Shown here: positions 9,101 through 21,100 of the stretch, one piece after another
How the letters are laid out: every line of letters starts with the position of its first letter
Numbering within the stretch: the stretch's first letter is position 1
Assembly (NCBI GenBank): GCA_029204225.1
Contig: CM055107.1
Coordinates: 13,530,878 to 13,594,877 of the forward strand
Direction of reading: 5' to 3'
DNA: 64,000 nt
Origin: Diphasiastrum complanatum
Lineage: Eukaryota; Streptophyta; Lycopodiopsida; Lycopodiales; Lycopodiaceae
Notes under the pieces: generated by a model
What the model was told of the DNA's origin: nothing
What the model saw: only the letters and a program-made list of their open reading frames with translations
Database searches by the model: none
Translations under genes and position numbers: made by a program

Positions 9101-12100
9101 CTGGTCGTCCACCCTGAGTTAGCACAACACCAACGGCAAAGTCGCTAGCATCTGTTTCGACCACAAATGGCTAATTGGGGTCGACGACTTTTAAAACTGG
9201 TGCTGTAGCTAAGGCTGTTTTGAGAGCATCAAAGCTCTCCTGTTGTGCGGACTCCCAAATGAATCCCTTTCCCTGCCCTTTAAGAAGATTTGTCATGGGA
9301 ACTGCTACTTGAGCATATTCCTTGACAAATCGTCTGTAATATTCCGCCAAACCAAGAAAGATCTGAAGTTCCAAAATAGTCTGAGGTCTTAGCCAACTAA
9401 GTATGGCTTTAACCTTATTCGGGTCCATTTTAATCCCATCTGCCGAGATAATGTGACCCAAATATGCTACTTCTTCCACGAAGAATTCACACTTGGATTC
9501 TTTAGCATAAAGCTTATGCTTCCTGAGCAGTCGAAACACCTTTTTGAGATGTTTTAGATGCTCCTTCCTCGTTTTACTGTAAACAAGGATGCCATCTAAA
9601 AATACGACTACAAACTTACCCAAGTATGGTTTGAGGACACTGTTCATCAAGGTCATAAAGGTAGCTGGAGCATTTGTGAGCCCAAATGGCATCACCTTAA
9701 ACTCATAATGACTGTGACGAGTCCTAAAAGCTGTTTTCGGGACATCTTTCGACTTTATACGGACTTGATGATATCCCGATCTGAGGTTGATTTTATTGAA
9801 AAACTTAGCCCCGTTGAGTTGATCAAACAACTCATCTGCTCGAGGCATAGGATATTTATTCTTAATTGTGACTTTATTGAGGGCTTTGTAATCTACGCAA
9901 AGACGCATGGACCCCTCTTTGTTTTTCACCAAAAGGACTGGTGAGGCCCATGGTGAACTACTGGTCTGAATTTGGCCTTTCCCAGGATAATCTGTTAACT
10001 GCCTAGTTATTTCTTCATCCTCCGTTCGGCTGACCCGATACGGAGGTTTAGAAACAGGTGCTGTACTTGGCACTAGGTTTATTACATGATCTACCTCTCT
10101 GCTAGCTGGCAAACCATGTGGCAAATCTTAAGGAAAAACATCTTTAAATTTAGACAATAAATTTTCTAATTTACTGATTTTCTGCTGTAAAGAACTGGAA
10201 ATAGAAACTTCAGGAATAACCTGAAGTCACATAAGAATACCTGATGGTCATCGTCTCCGATTAGCTGACAGAGCTCTGAACTGCAGACCATAGGGCTGTT
10301 GGGAACGTCATGCTAATACTCCTATATTGCAGCACCTTTGACTTATTTGACTCAAAAAAATAGATTTGGTGAGTGGATTGAACTGCAACAAGCAACTGTT
10401 GATCAGTTAAAGCAAGCTATCGTTGAGTGTGTCACTCTAAAGATTGTAGACCCTCAAAGCCCTATGGTATAGATGTGGATGCGCGTGACACTGTTGTGGG
10501 AGGAGTTTTGATGCAGGAGGGTAGGCATGTGGCCTATGATAGAAAGAAGCTCAAATGGTTCATGCATTAAAGGCATGGAGGCATAATTTGTATGGACCGG
10601 AATTTGAAGTATTCACTAATCATGATGTTAGAAATCAATGATAAACTTCATTGTTACCCTTCTTAGTTACTTTTCACGATGTGTTTTATTACTGACAGCT
10701 ATTACCAGCTGTAACTAGCCATAGGCTAGTCTAGTAGTCTACTTCTAGGTTTTCTCTCTCTATCAGGGTTCAGGGTTTATTTGTACATTTTACATTTAGT
10801 ATGATTTTTGTGATAGAGTGATAGTGGGTGTTCTTCTTCCGCCTCCTTGCTTGGTGAATGCTTATGGTGAATGCTTGATATTACATATCTGATTGTTTGT
10901 CATGGTATCAGAGCTATGATAGTCATGCGTGCTTGATCAGTGGATACAGCTTGTCACATGCTCCGGAATGAAGTGAGAAAGTCCTTCACAGGAGGTGAAA
11001 ACTTGGAGAGACAAAAACGGCTAGAAGAAATCCTTCTTGATGTATTTTGCAGGTTTTGGAGCTCACAGTTATTAGTGAGGAACGAAGACACAGTCCCGGA
11101 GGCATCGGAAAGGCCAGGACAGCATCAGACAGATTGAAAATCTGTTGAGTGGGAAAAGTTTAACGATATTTTTTTTTGTCTTTGTGAAAAGTGCCATTTG
11201 TCAGAGAGTTGTGCCAAGAAATCTCTCGTCTGTTTGTTTGGGGTACTGCAATTCACACCAGACAGTGTCTAGTACTGCCATTCAGAGTTTTGAGGCTTCA
11301 TACATTTCACATTATTGATCTCTGTTTGTTTGAACGATCACTCGCTTCGAAATCTTTGCCTAAGTGGGGAATCTAGAATATTCCCTCTGACAGTTCTTAT
11401 ATTCTCTCTACTTTTCATATCCGTACCAATATCGGATCCAAGCGCGCGAGCTAAAGAGAATCGCGAGCAGTCGTACATCCGCGCTCCAGTCCTATTAGGA
11501 GCAATGAAAAGAGAACCAATCAAAGAGGAAGAGTGACTCTGGATCTCCACCAACTATCCTGGACTTGGCTCTACATTCACAGGCCACCATATAGGACCAG
11601 CGCCCAGCCTCCAAGAGGCCATGCACTCCTCTCACATGCACAGTTGCCACTGTGCATGTGGATGCCCCTCATGCATACTGAGCATGTGGCACATAGGTCC
11701 TACCTAACTTTAGGGACCCTCCCTTAGCAACTAAGGGTGCCCTCCACTTAGTGGCACTCCCTATAAATATAGACCAAGCCCACTAGATCCTAGTCCCTAA
11801 GAGTTATTATCCCGAACTACGGGGCTGAGTGTCACCCCGCCGGGACCCCCTAGGGTCTAACGAGTCACTAGTATCCCTGTGTTTGCCAATGGCCATAACA
11901 TCTCCTCCCCCTAAAAGGAGCTTTCGTCCTCGAAAGCGATATCTTCAAAGACGAAATCAGGATACCTCTTGCGAAGCTTGCTTACAGACTCCCAGGTTGC
12001 CTCTTCTTGGGACCCATCGTTCCACTTGACTAAAACTTCTCAAAAGACCGCATGACAAGTCTTGCGGTTTCGAATATTCAAAATTTCCTCTGGTTCATGT

Positions 12101-15100
12101 GGCAAGGAATTAGGTTCCTCAAAGGCTATTAGGGTTTGTTACGGGACAACGTTGTCTCCTTCTCGCAACACCGGCTTCAGTCGACTAACATGAAAGACCG
12201 GATGTACCTTTGTGGATTCTGGCAAAGCCAGCTGGTAAGCAGAACTTCCAATTCTCTTGAGTATTGTGAAGGGACCACAATACCTTGGGGACAACTTAGG
12301 ACACTTGCCTGTGCTTAGAGTGGTAGAGTCTTCAGGAACTTTCAAAAACACCAGATCGCCTTCTTGAAAGGTTACATCCCTACGGGTTTTATCCCCATAA
12401 TGCTTAGCTTGCGCTTGTGCTTGCTTTACATTAGCTTTAGCTATCTTGATCATAGTTTCCATATCCTCAAGAAACTCTAACACTCTAAGCAAGTTCCAAA
12501 AGCGGAAGATACTCTTCCCAATTGGTTTGCTTTTTACTAACATATGCTCGTAGCATATCTTCTAGAACCTGATTGACCCTTTCCGTTTGACCATCCGTTT
12601 CGGGATGATCAGTGGAGCTCATAGACAACTTAGTTTCTAACTTGTTAAATAGCGCCCTCCAAAAGTTACTTGTAAACTTTGGATCTCGATCGCTAATTAT
12701 GTTGGCGGGAAGGCCATATAGCTTATAGATGTTTTCTATAAAAAGCCTGGCGACTTCTGGAGCTGTAACAGTTTTCTTGGTCGGTACAAATTGCACCATC
12801 TTGGTCAATCGGTCTACAACTACCCAGATCGAGTCATGGCCTTTACTCGTTCTTGGTAACCTCACTATAAAATCCATGCTGATACTCTCCCATCTACCAC
12901 CGGGTATCTCGAGTGGCTGGAGGAGCCCGCCTACCTTGAGACGTTCAGCCTTTATGGCCTGGCATGTGGTGCACCTTGACACGTACTCCTGTACGTCTTT
13001 CTGCATACTAGGCCAATAAAGCTTATTCTTTGCAAGAGCATAGGTCCTCTTTATCCCGGGATGCCCTGCACTAGGACTGTCGTGACTTTCCTCAAGAATT
13101 TGGCGCCTAAAGTCACCGTCCTTGGGTACACATACTCTCCCTTTATAAAGGAGGTACCCGTCCTCAATGGAGAACTTCTTCCATCGAGCATCCGCAACAC
13201 CTGCTGATGGCACATCCACTCCGGATGTTTTCGCAACATCTTCAGGCGGCGCGTCCCGTCCCGACGCAACTGTAGTAGTTTCTAACATAAACAGCCATTC
13301 ACGACCAAGTATTACATCTGCCAAGGCCAAGCTCATTACTTGAAAGTCTAAAGTATCTTGGTAGTCTTGGATTTGTATGGGAACTTGTGGAACGAAAGTA
13401 TCATAAATATCTTTACGCTGACCATCAGCAAGTGTAACTATGTATTGATGATCGCTTGGTTTTTGCTCTAACTTCAACTTCTGCACCAAAGAATGGTTTA
13501 GAAAGTTGTGGGTTGCCCCATCGTCCACCATTATTCGAACTTTCTGGCCATTAATACTTCCTAACAATCGAAAAATAGTATAAGGTCCGACTGCAGGTTG
13601 CCAAATGTTAGCAGTAACTGAACAGGTATGTGCCTCATTTATATGAGACACGTGAACACACTTTACCTTGGGGGACTGTCCCAAAGGCAAAACTTGGACA
13701 GTATGAACTTGCTTCTCTGGTTTCTTAAAAGGACCATTTTGGTTCTTACCGGGAGTATCGTCAATGTTCCCTGTATGTTGTACTTTAGAACAATGACTCT
13801 TGTTATGACCTTTTCCCATATAAATGAAGCACAAGTGCTCCCTCTTGGCTCTTTCTATGTCACTTCTCGACAATCTATACCTCTTTTTGTTCGAAGAATT
13901 AGATGTCGGAATTTTTCTCTTCTCTCCATGCTTGGAGGACTCAGGTCGGGTATCTTCTACTCTCTTTTACCTTTTGGGCGAACTATGTCATCATAAGTCT
14001 GAGCTAGTGTGATAGCAGTTTCCAATGTTTTAGGCTTCAAAGGCCGGAGATACTTTTGGTATTTGGCCCTTACCTGATTATAATCATCAAGTCAGATAAT
14101 TTCATGGTAGCATTTTCAGGGAGGAAATTTTTCTTAAAAATATCCTGAAAACTATCCCAAGTCTTTGGTTCTGAACCATTTTCTCGTAGACTTATCCACC
14201 ACCTGAAGGCGTTTTCCGTCAGGGAGATGCTAGCCTCTAAAGGCCGATCCTCATCAGGAGTTTCTTTTAATCGAAAAGCATCATCATGCTTAGCGAGGAA
14301 GGCAACAACCGAATCTGGGTTACGGTCTTTTTCTTCTCCACCAAAGGTGGGAAGGCGCAAATCCTTAGGTACTACTTTATGGGGTGATGGTGGGACAGGT
14401 AAACTACTACCGTAGCAGGATTCGCTTGGTACTGCGCTAAAACAGCTTGTTTTAAAGCATTAAGGCTTTGAACATTATCACGTACTAGTCTTTCAAGTCT
14501 GGAAAGCTTTTCATTAGTCTCTTTCTGGGAATTGGCTTGTTCCTCAACAGACTCTTCTAATTTTCAAAGATGATCATGAGTTTCTACTACCCATTGCCTA
14601 AACTCAAAAATGTTAAATGGTATTTCTTCATTTTTGTCCCCTTCATTCATGTCCACATCCTGCATGTCATCATGCAAGGAGGGATTTTGAGAGGGTTCTT
14701 GAGTAGGCGGTAAAAGAGGAATTGACTGGCTCTTTTCTACAGGAGAAGTTCCATGAGGTAGACTAGACATGACTATATCTTCAAGTTCGTCTACAGGAGT
14801 ATGACTCATGTCTATAATATTAAGCATGCGTAATAGAAACAATGTTTAATTATGCCCAAAAAAATTGACTTACTAGCACATGCAAGGAGTGTATAACCTC
14901 ATGCACTGACAAGCTAATATACAGTAGGACGCTCTGAGAGGAACAAATCTCACAGCGATTGGTGACTAGAAACGGTGTTGGTGATCATCCGAAGTTTGGT
15001 CGAAATTCCTGATTTTTCGGAAAAAAGTCAAAAACTGTCAGATCACATTTGCATGTTGTGATGGCCCAACCACCTGCATTTCCAAACCAGAGAAGCTTTC

Positions 15101-18100
15101 TCTCTCCTCTGGAAAATCTGTCACCGTTTGAATTTGTAGTGTCTTCAACTCCAGAAGGTCAATTCTGGCCAGAAAATTAAAATCCTGACTTGAAGTGTGA
15201 ATATTTTGAAAAGTACACAGATTTCAGGGTGAAATCTGTTGCAGGCCCAGCGAGTAGTCTACAGATTCTATCCTCAAAATTTAATCCAAATCTGATCACG
15301 TTTGGATTGCCTACTGTCACAGGTCCTGGCGCCCTCCAGAAGTCAGATTTTGTTGAAATCTGATTTCTCTTGTGATGGATGCTTCTTTTTGCACAGATGC
15401 TGCTGTAGATTTGAGCGCTCACCACTGGAATTTCTCTCCTGTCAAAAATCAGATCACCTACTGCTCTCTTGATAGTGCTAGGAAGAAAAGACCACAAGAA
15501 AGCGCTGGAGGAGAAGGAAAATGCGCTGACCCCACCCACGGGCCAGGATCCACGATGCTCTGATACCACTATTAGGAGCAATGGAAAGAGAACCAATCAA
15601 AGAGAAAGAGTGACTCTGGATCTCCACCCACTATCCTGTACCTGGCTCTACATTCACAGGCCACCATATAGGACTAGCTTCTAGCCTCCAAGAGGCCATG
15701 AGTTTGGAAATTCAAACTGAAAAACATTTTGATGGAAAAGGAGCTATGGGAGATCGTGATAGGTGAAGAGACAAGGCCAGTGATTGAAGAATATCAGAGG
15801 ACATTTGACAGGAGAAAACGGAAAGCACAAAATGTCATCAACTTATTAATTAGAGATGCAATTATTCCCTACATTTCAGATTCAGAAGGACCAAAAGAAG
15901 CATGGGATACGTTGAAGGCATTGTTTGAGACGACAAACACATCTCGAGTGCGATTCCTGAAGACAAAGCTGCACACATTGCGGAACTATTGCTGATCACC
16001 TACTGAAGATCACAGAGATTTGTGACCAGTTAGCAGCAGTTAGAGAGCGAGTTCAGGATCGTGAGATCGTGCAATTGACATTGAATAGTTTGAGTGAGTC
16101 ACATCAAATGTTTGTGACGAGTATAGCTACACGGGAAAATCTTCCAACCTATGAAGAGTTAGATGGATTGCTTTTGCCAAGTTTAGAGAGTTCAAGGCTC
16201 TAGTTGAAAAACAAACAGGTTGTTATATTAAGACTCACAGATCAGATGGTGGCGGTGAGTATTTTTCAACAGAGTTTATAGATTTTTGCAAGGATCATGG
16301 GATCAAGAGACAAACTATTGCACCCTATTCACCACAACAGAATGGAGTTGCAGAATGGAAAAACAGATCCATTGTGGAGATGGCTAGGGCAATGCTTAAG
16401 AGCAAGGGTTTGCCAAATACTTTTTGGGCAGAAGCATGCAACACAACTACTCATATCTTGAATCGGTGTCCTACGAAGTCCGTGGAGGGTGAGACACCTT
16501 ACGAAGCTTTTACTGGAAAGAAACCTAATGTTTCTCATTTACGAGTATTTAATTGTGATGCTTACGCTCATGTGCCTGATGAAAAACGAAAGAAACTGGA
16601 TGCAAAAGCTGTTAAGTGTATTTTCCTTGGATATGATGAAAAAGCCAATGCATACAGGATGTTTGACATAGATGCACAAAAGATCGTGATTTTCAGAGAT
16701 GCTACTTTTGATGAGATGGGTCAAAACGACCAAATAAAATTGACAATTGATTCCTTTGATGATAAAGCCAAAGTACAGGTGAAGAAAGAAGTTGATGTCG
16801 ATATGGAAGAGCCAATTGAAAAAGACAGGGTTAATAATGAGACTCCTAGGAGAGTGCCTAAGTGGTACTTGTCAGTAACAGGTGATGCTAATAAGGGAGA
16901 TACTCTCGAATCAAGTGAGCAGGGAGAGCTTAGGAGATCAAGTAGAAATCGAAAACCTCCAGCTCGACTAGAGATGAATCTAGCCCTAATGGGATCCATG
17001 TTAACGGCTCAAGAACCTAAAACTTTCAACGAAGCAAAAGAACAAAAGGAGTGGCATGTAGCTATGGAAACAGAAATGGAGGCTATATCGAAGAACAAAA
17101 CGTGGGACTTGGTTGAGCTACTTGATGGCAAGACACCTATCACATGTAAGTGGATCTACAAGACGAAGTATGGAGCGGATGGGCAACTCAACAAGTACAA
17201 GGCACATATCTATATGAGAATTGGTATGAGGAATTTCATTCCTTCCAGAAGATCCCTAAATGCCGTATTTGATATTCCATAGATTCTAAAAATCCATCTG
17301 TATTTATCATACCATATAGGCACATATCTATTCCAACCAAAGCACTGGAGAACTCATAAATTTTGTTCCTGAAGAATAACAATAATCCATTTATGAAATG
17401 GTGAATCGCCAAGAAGGTCCACACATGCTTTATTAATACATCAAGATCCCCTTCTGGTTAGAAATATGGTTTCCAAATCCCTTCCATCTGAGAGTTTCAA
17501 CTCTAGGGATAAGGCTTAATCATTTACTAACTGAACAGATGTGATCCATGTATCACTTCTTGTTCCTTATATGACAATTCACACTCCAATTTATTGTCAT
17601 TCTCATGGTCACGTAAGATATACAACATGAATTTAACTTAATGAATTCAACAACCGGTACTATGCAATTTTCTTATAGGGATTCCCTAAGATCCAAATTA
17701 CATAATACAAGAACATTCACTAATCCTGATGTCTATTTCTTCCCCCCCCCTACAATTTTCGGTCCCCCGAAAGGTTCCATCCAACTAAGGTATGAAGAAT
17801 TTATATAGATATATAGTAAATGTCTAAAATATGTCGATTTTTCCTTTTCATTGCCTGGCTTTACCATTACTCCATTAAAGTCTGAACGGTTTGGGATACC
17901 TTATGAAAGTACATGAATGGAAAAAACCCCAATATATCTCAGAACCTCTTTAATGTATTCAGCTCCCAATCTCCTGACACCTATTCATTCTAATGGTTCC
18001 TTCATTAGCAGAAATCGAACTTATGTTCAACCAGTATCTTGCTAAAACTTTTGCTTTACCAACTTCTAATGACCGAAATCAATTAGAAAGTAAACGCAAA

Positions 18101-21100
18101 ATTTAAGCAGTACAATCTGTCAGAAAGGGATAAAAAATGATTTGGTTTAAGAAAACCACATTTTAACTCTCGTCACTGGGAGTAAATCTTTACTTAAATT
18201 GTTAATAGCATGATACTGGGAAACTAAAATCCCCCATAACTGGGAATCTGCCTACGAAAAAAAAAAAATTCGAAGAATTAACACCTTGCTTACAATTCTA
18301 AATTCATGAACCAAGTTCATAAATTTGATAGTTAGGATTCCTATCAAAGGCAACATTCTTCCCTCACACTATTTCCAGTTAATCAAAAACCGGTAACTCA
18401 ATCCTTAGGGTCACTCCAAAATCACCTTTCCACTGATCACAGTTTTCACCACCACTAACTGTTGAGTTTGCCAACCACTGGGCTAACTGGCATGCAAACC
18501 ATAATAGCCAGGCAACTTTCAAGAAAAGTTTCTTCCATAAGAGGCTCATGCAAAGTTGGGAAAAAAACCTTTACATGCAACAAAGGGAAAAAAAGGTACT
18601 TAACAAAAACCCTCATGCAAACCCTAATCATGAAAATAGGAATTTGGAAGATAAGGCCACCCCCTTCTTCATGGCCCCTACAGCAGCAACTTAGGTCGCG
18701 CACATCCTCCTTTTCATAGCAAGATCAAGATCAGAACGGACCGTCACAACATCCTGGCTGTTCGTGCACCCCATCCCAGCTGACCTTACAACAAAACGAT
18801 CATCTGCGGCCTCCCAGCTCGGGTTTCCCATTCCCTACAGCCATCGCTGGGAACAGTCATTTTTGCTGCCTCGCTGGAATGTTAAAATTCATTTTCTAAG
18901 GGTTCACAGCCCCTGATGCATACAGCGGCAGTCAAGGCAGATTACAAGGTTCGTTTCAGCAAGTGAATCCAGGGAAAGATCGTCCTGCATGCTTGATTGA
19001 ATCAACAACAGCTTTACACAGCTGCCACGACCTCCCAATCACACTGCTCAAACGACCAACAGGGATGCAATAGCTGAACCAAGCTGTTGTCAATCTGAAA
19101 TCCCAAAGTTATTCATTCCAACTACCTTTGCAGAGGAATAAACAACTGAGCAAAGGTTCTTTTCAGCTAGCTAGATTCCATGAACCTACTACATTCACAG
19201 ATTTATGGCTTTTGTGGCTCATGCACAAATGAACAAGGCAGAACTGGTGACCATTTCTAGCCTTTAACTCAGCAACTGAGTTATTTCGTACAAAACAGAT
19301 CAAGAATCTTTCCTAGGAATGTCAGCAACATGCAAATACAGTTCTTAGACCCTGAATTCAGTTCTGCTTCCCTATGTAAGTATCAGGTTCAATTAAAGCA
19401 AAAACCATACAGGAAAAGCTTATCCAGGGAGGTAAACTCAAGCCATACATTCTGCTAAAAGTTGACTAGTTTGAATAACTGCAAATCCAATCTTTGTTCC
19501 CAATATGCAGGTTAAGTGGAGGATTTTGAGTATAAAAAGTTTGAAATCCTCACATGCAATTTCCAGAATCCAGTTTTTCTTTCACTTTCAGTTCATACTT
19601 CTGGATAAATTGATTTATAATCAATCTGTGAATGAACAAAAGCTACATAACAAGATTCAGGTCAATTTGGACTCATGCAAGTTATCCAAAACCTTAGTCA
19701 AGCAGAAACAGATATTAAACAAGCAACAGGATCCACACTTGTAGATCATTCTACAACAAATGGAAACTTCAAATTAATTCTCAGCATATCTATCAAAATC
19801 AAACGTAGAAGAGCACTCTACCACCGAATTTGAAAAGCATGCTTCACACTCGATTTAGTAAATCCAAACCCGATCTTCTTTTGAGAAATCAGCACTCCAT
19901 TCTGAGATGCAAATCCAAGTGCTTCCATCCCACCTATAAGGCCACATCTTAGCCGAGCTCTGATACCAATGTAAGGACCAACAAGAAAGCTACTAAGATG
20001 AAGATAGGATCAACACTTATAGAGAATAGTAGGAGCCAAACCACCCATCCAACTGAGATGTATCCGAACTCCTCGCCCCCGAGCCATGGCAAGTGAATAC
20101 CTAAAGAGAGAAGGGAAACTAGCAACCAAGCCAAAACTTAGAATGGAGGAGGGTGTGTCCCTACCCATATACATAGTGGTAGGAAGGCTTCGCAAGCATC
20201 CATGCAACCTCCCATGTAGTCCAACTAAACATAGGTCACATATCCCATGATATCCTCATGCATACAACTATCACAAGCCATGCACTGCTCCACATATCTC
20301 AATAGAAATGTCTGGTTCCTCTCAAGGTTATTAGTTACAAATTGGCCTAGTCATGGAATTAAATCGAGGCGTAACCCACAATCTAGAATACCAGAGGACC
20401 GGTCCAACATATTAGGACTATTCCAAATCCCTAACTGAATAAGGACATAGCAAGAAGCCCTTAAGAGGACCTTCCAGGAATTGTGGGATCACAGAGAATC
20501 AAACCTGGTAGGTAATAATGACTTATGGGTCAAATAAACGAAAGCCCCTATTAATGTCCTTACTGGTCCTAGTCATCTGCCCATAACTGTGTGTTTGCAA
20601 CTTGAGGCCCATGTTGATTTCTTGTCTAATTTTTACATTTAACTCTTAGTAGGTGCCAGTTCTAGCTAAGAAATTCCTTACTCCCTCAATGCGTGAGCTA
20701 CATGTATATGTCTGTGCTTTGCTGTCTAATTGCTCTGTAATTTCCTTTTAATGTGAAAATAATTGGTGTGTAAGGTTGTTGGGAGCATTTTCTGGTGAAT
20801 TTATTTATCTCAAAGAGAGAATACAAATAGGATTATGTGAAGATAATTGTTGTGTAAGGTTGTTGGCGAATTTCTTTATATCGGTTATAAGTTTTGCAAA
20901 TAGTTCTATGGGTTTTTCTTGTAACTTCTGCAAAAAGGTTCAAAAGGATTGCTTTTTTTTCCTGCCTTCAGCATTGACATTTTGAATTCCAAGATTACCC
21001 TCAAAAAGCTTTGTGAACGTCATCTTGTTGCTTGCAACTACACATCACCTTCATTGTGTTTGTGTCTGTTTGGACAGTAGGCTTCGAAGGTTCATGGGGA

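Larger units (their letters stand above)
6790..10310 (-). mobile_element. Ty3/gypsy chromovirus B (5'-truncated, in DDB2 intron)
   Basis: The minus-strand order is protease-RT linker, RT, RNase H, integrase, chromodomain, PPT and 3' LTR. Gag, protease and the 5' LTR are missing, and the sequence changes abruptly near 10310. All pol domains from about 10300 down to 7161 lie in one reading frame, broken only by in-frame stops near 10134, 9169, 8692 and 7857. No frameshift is present. A C-terminal chromodomain places it among the chromoviruses. Confidence 0.88.
11493..15697 (-). mobile_element. Ty3/gypsy chromovirus C, internally deleted (no RT or RNase H)
   Basis: The minus-strand order is a truncated 5' LTR (15570-15697), a tRNA-Met PBS, a leader, gag, protease fused to integrase, integrase C-terminus, chromodomain, PPT and 3' LTR (11493-11900). 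The entire RT and RNase H are absent. It is nested in copia D. The outer part of its 5' LTR is lost at the junction with copia gag, so the target duplication cannot be checked. The shared 128 LTR bases differ at about nine positions by eye. Confidence 0.85.
10626..17215 (+). mobile_element. Ty1/copia element D (split by gypsy C, 3'-truncated)
   Basis: A short 5' LTR (10626-10902), a tRNA-Met PBS and a leader to 11492 are followed, after the nested gypsy C (11493-15697), by copia gag, integrase and the first part of RT. Protease and the first half of integrase are deleted, as gag is joined directly to mid-integrase near 16190. The 3' half of RT, RNase H and the 3' LTR are missing. The link across the nested element rests on order and orientation, since the leader carries no recognisable protein. 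Confidence 0.65.
17216..20564 (-). mobile_element. Possible non-coding LTR element E (LARD-like)
   Basis: A PBS-like site and an LTR-like segment (19970-20564) face left, implying a minus-strand element whose interior is 17216-19954. That interior has no retrotransposon protein on either strand, and no matching left LTR was found. It could be a large non-autonomous derivative, a decayed element, or plain intron with a solo LTR. Confidence 0.35.

Noticed and set aside
15177-15596. 139-codon minus-strand frame as a gene
   Set aside because: It crosses the PBS and LTR of gypsy C, so it is leader sequence.
17220-18450. Possible plastid or mitochondrial DNA insertion
   Set aside because: AT-rich sequence suggested this, but no organelle gene or rRNA stretch was recognisable.
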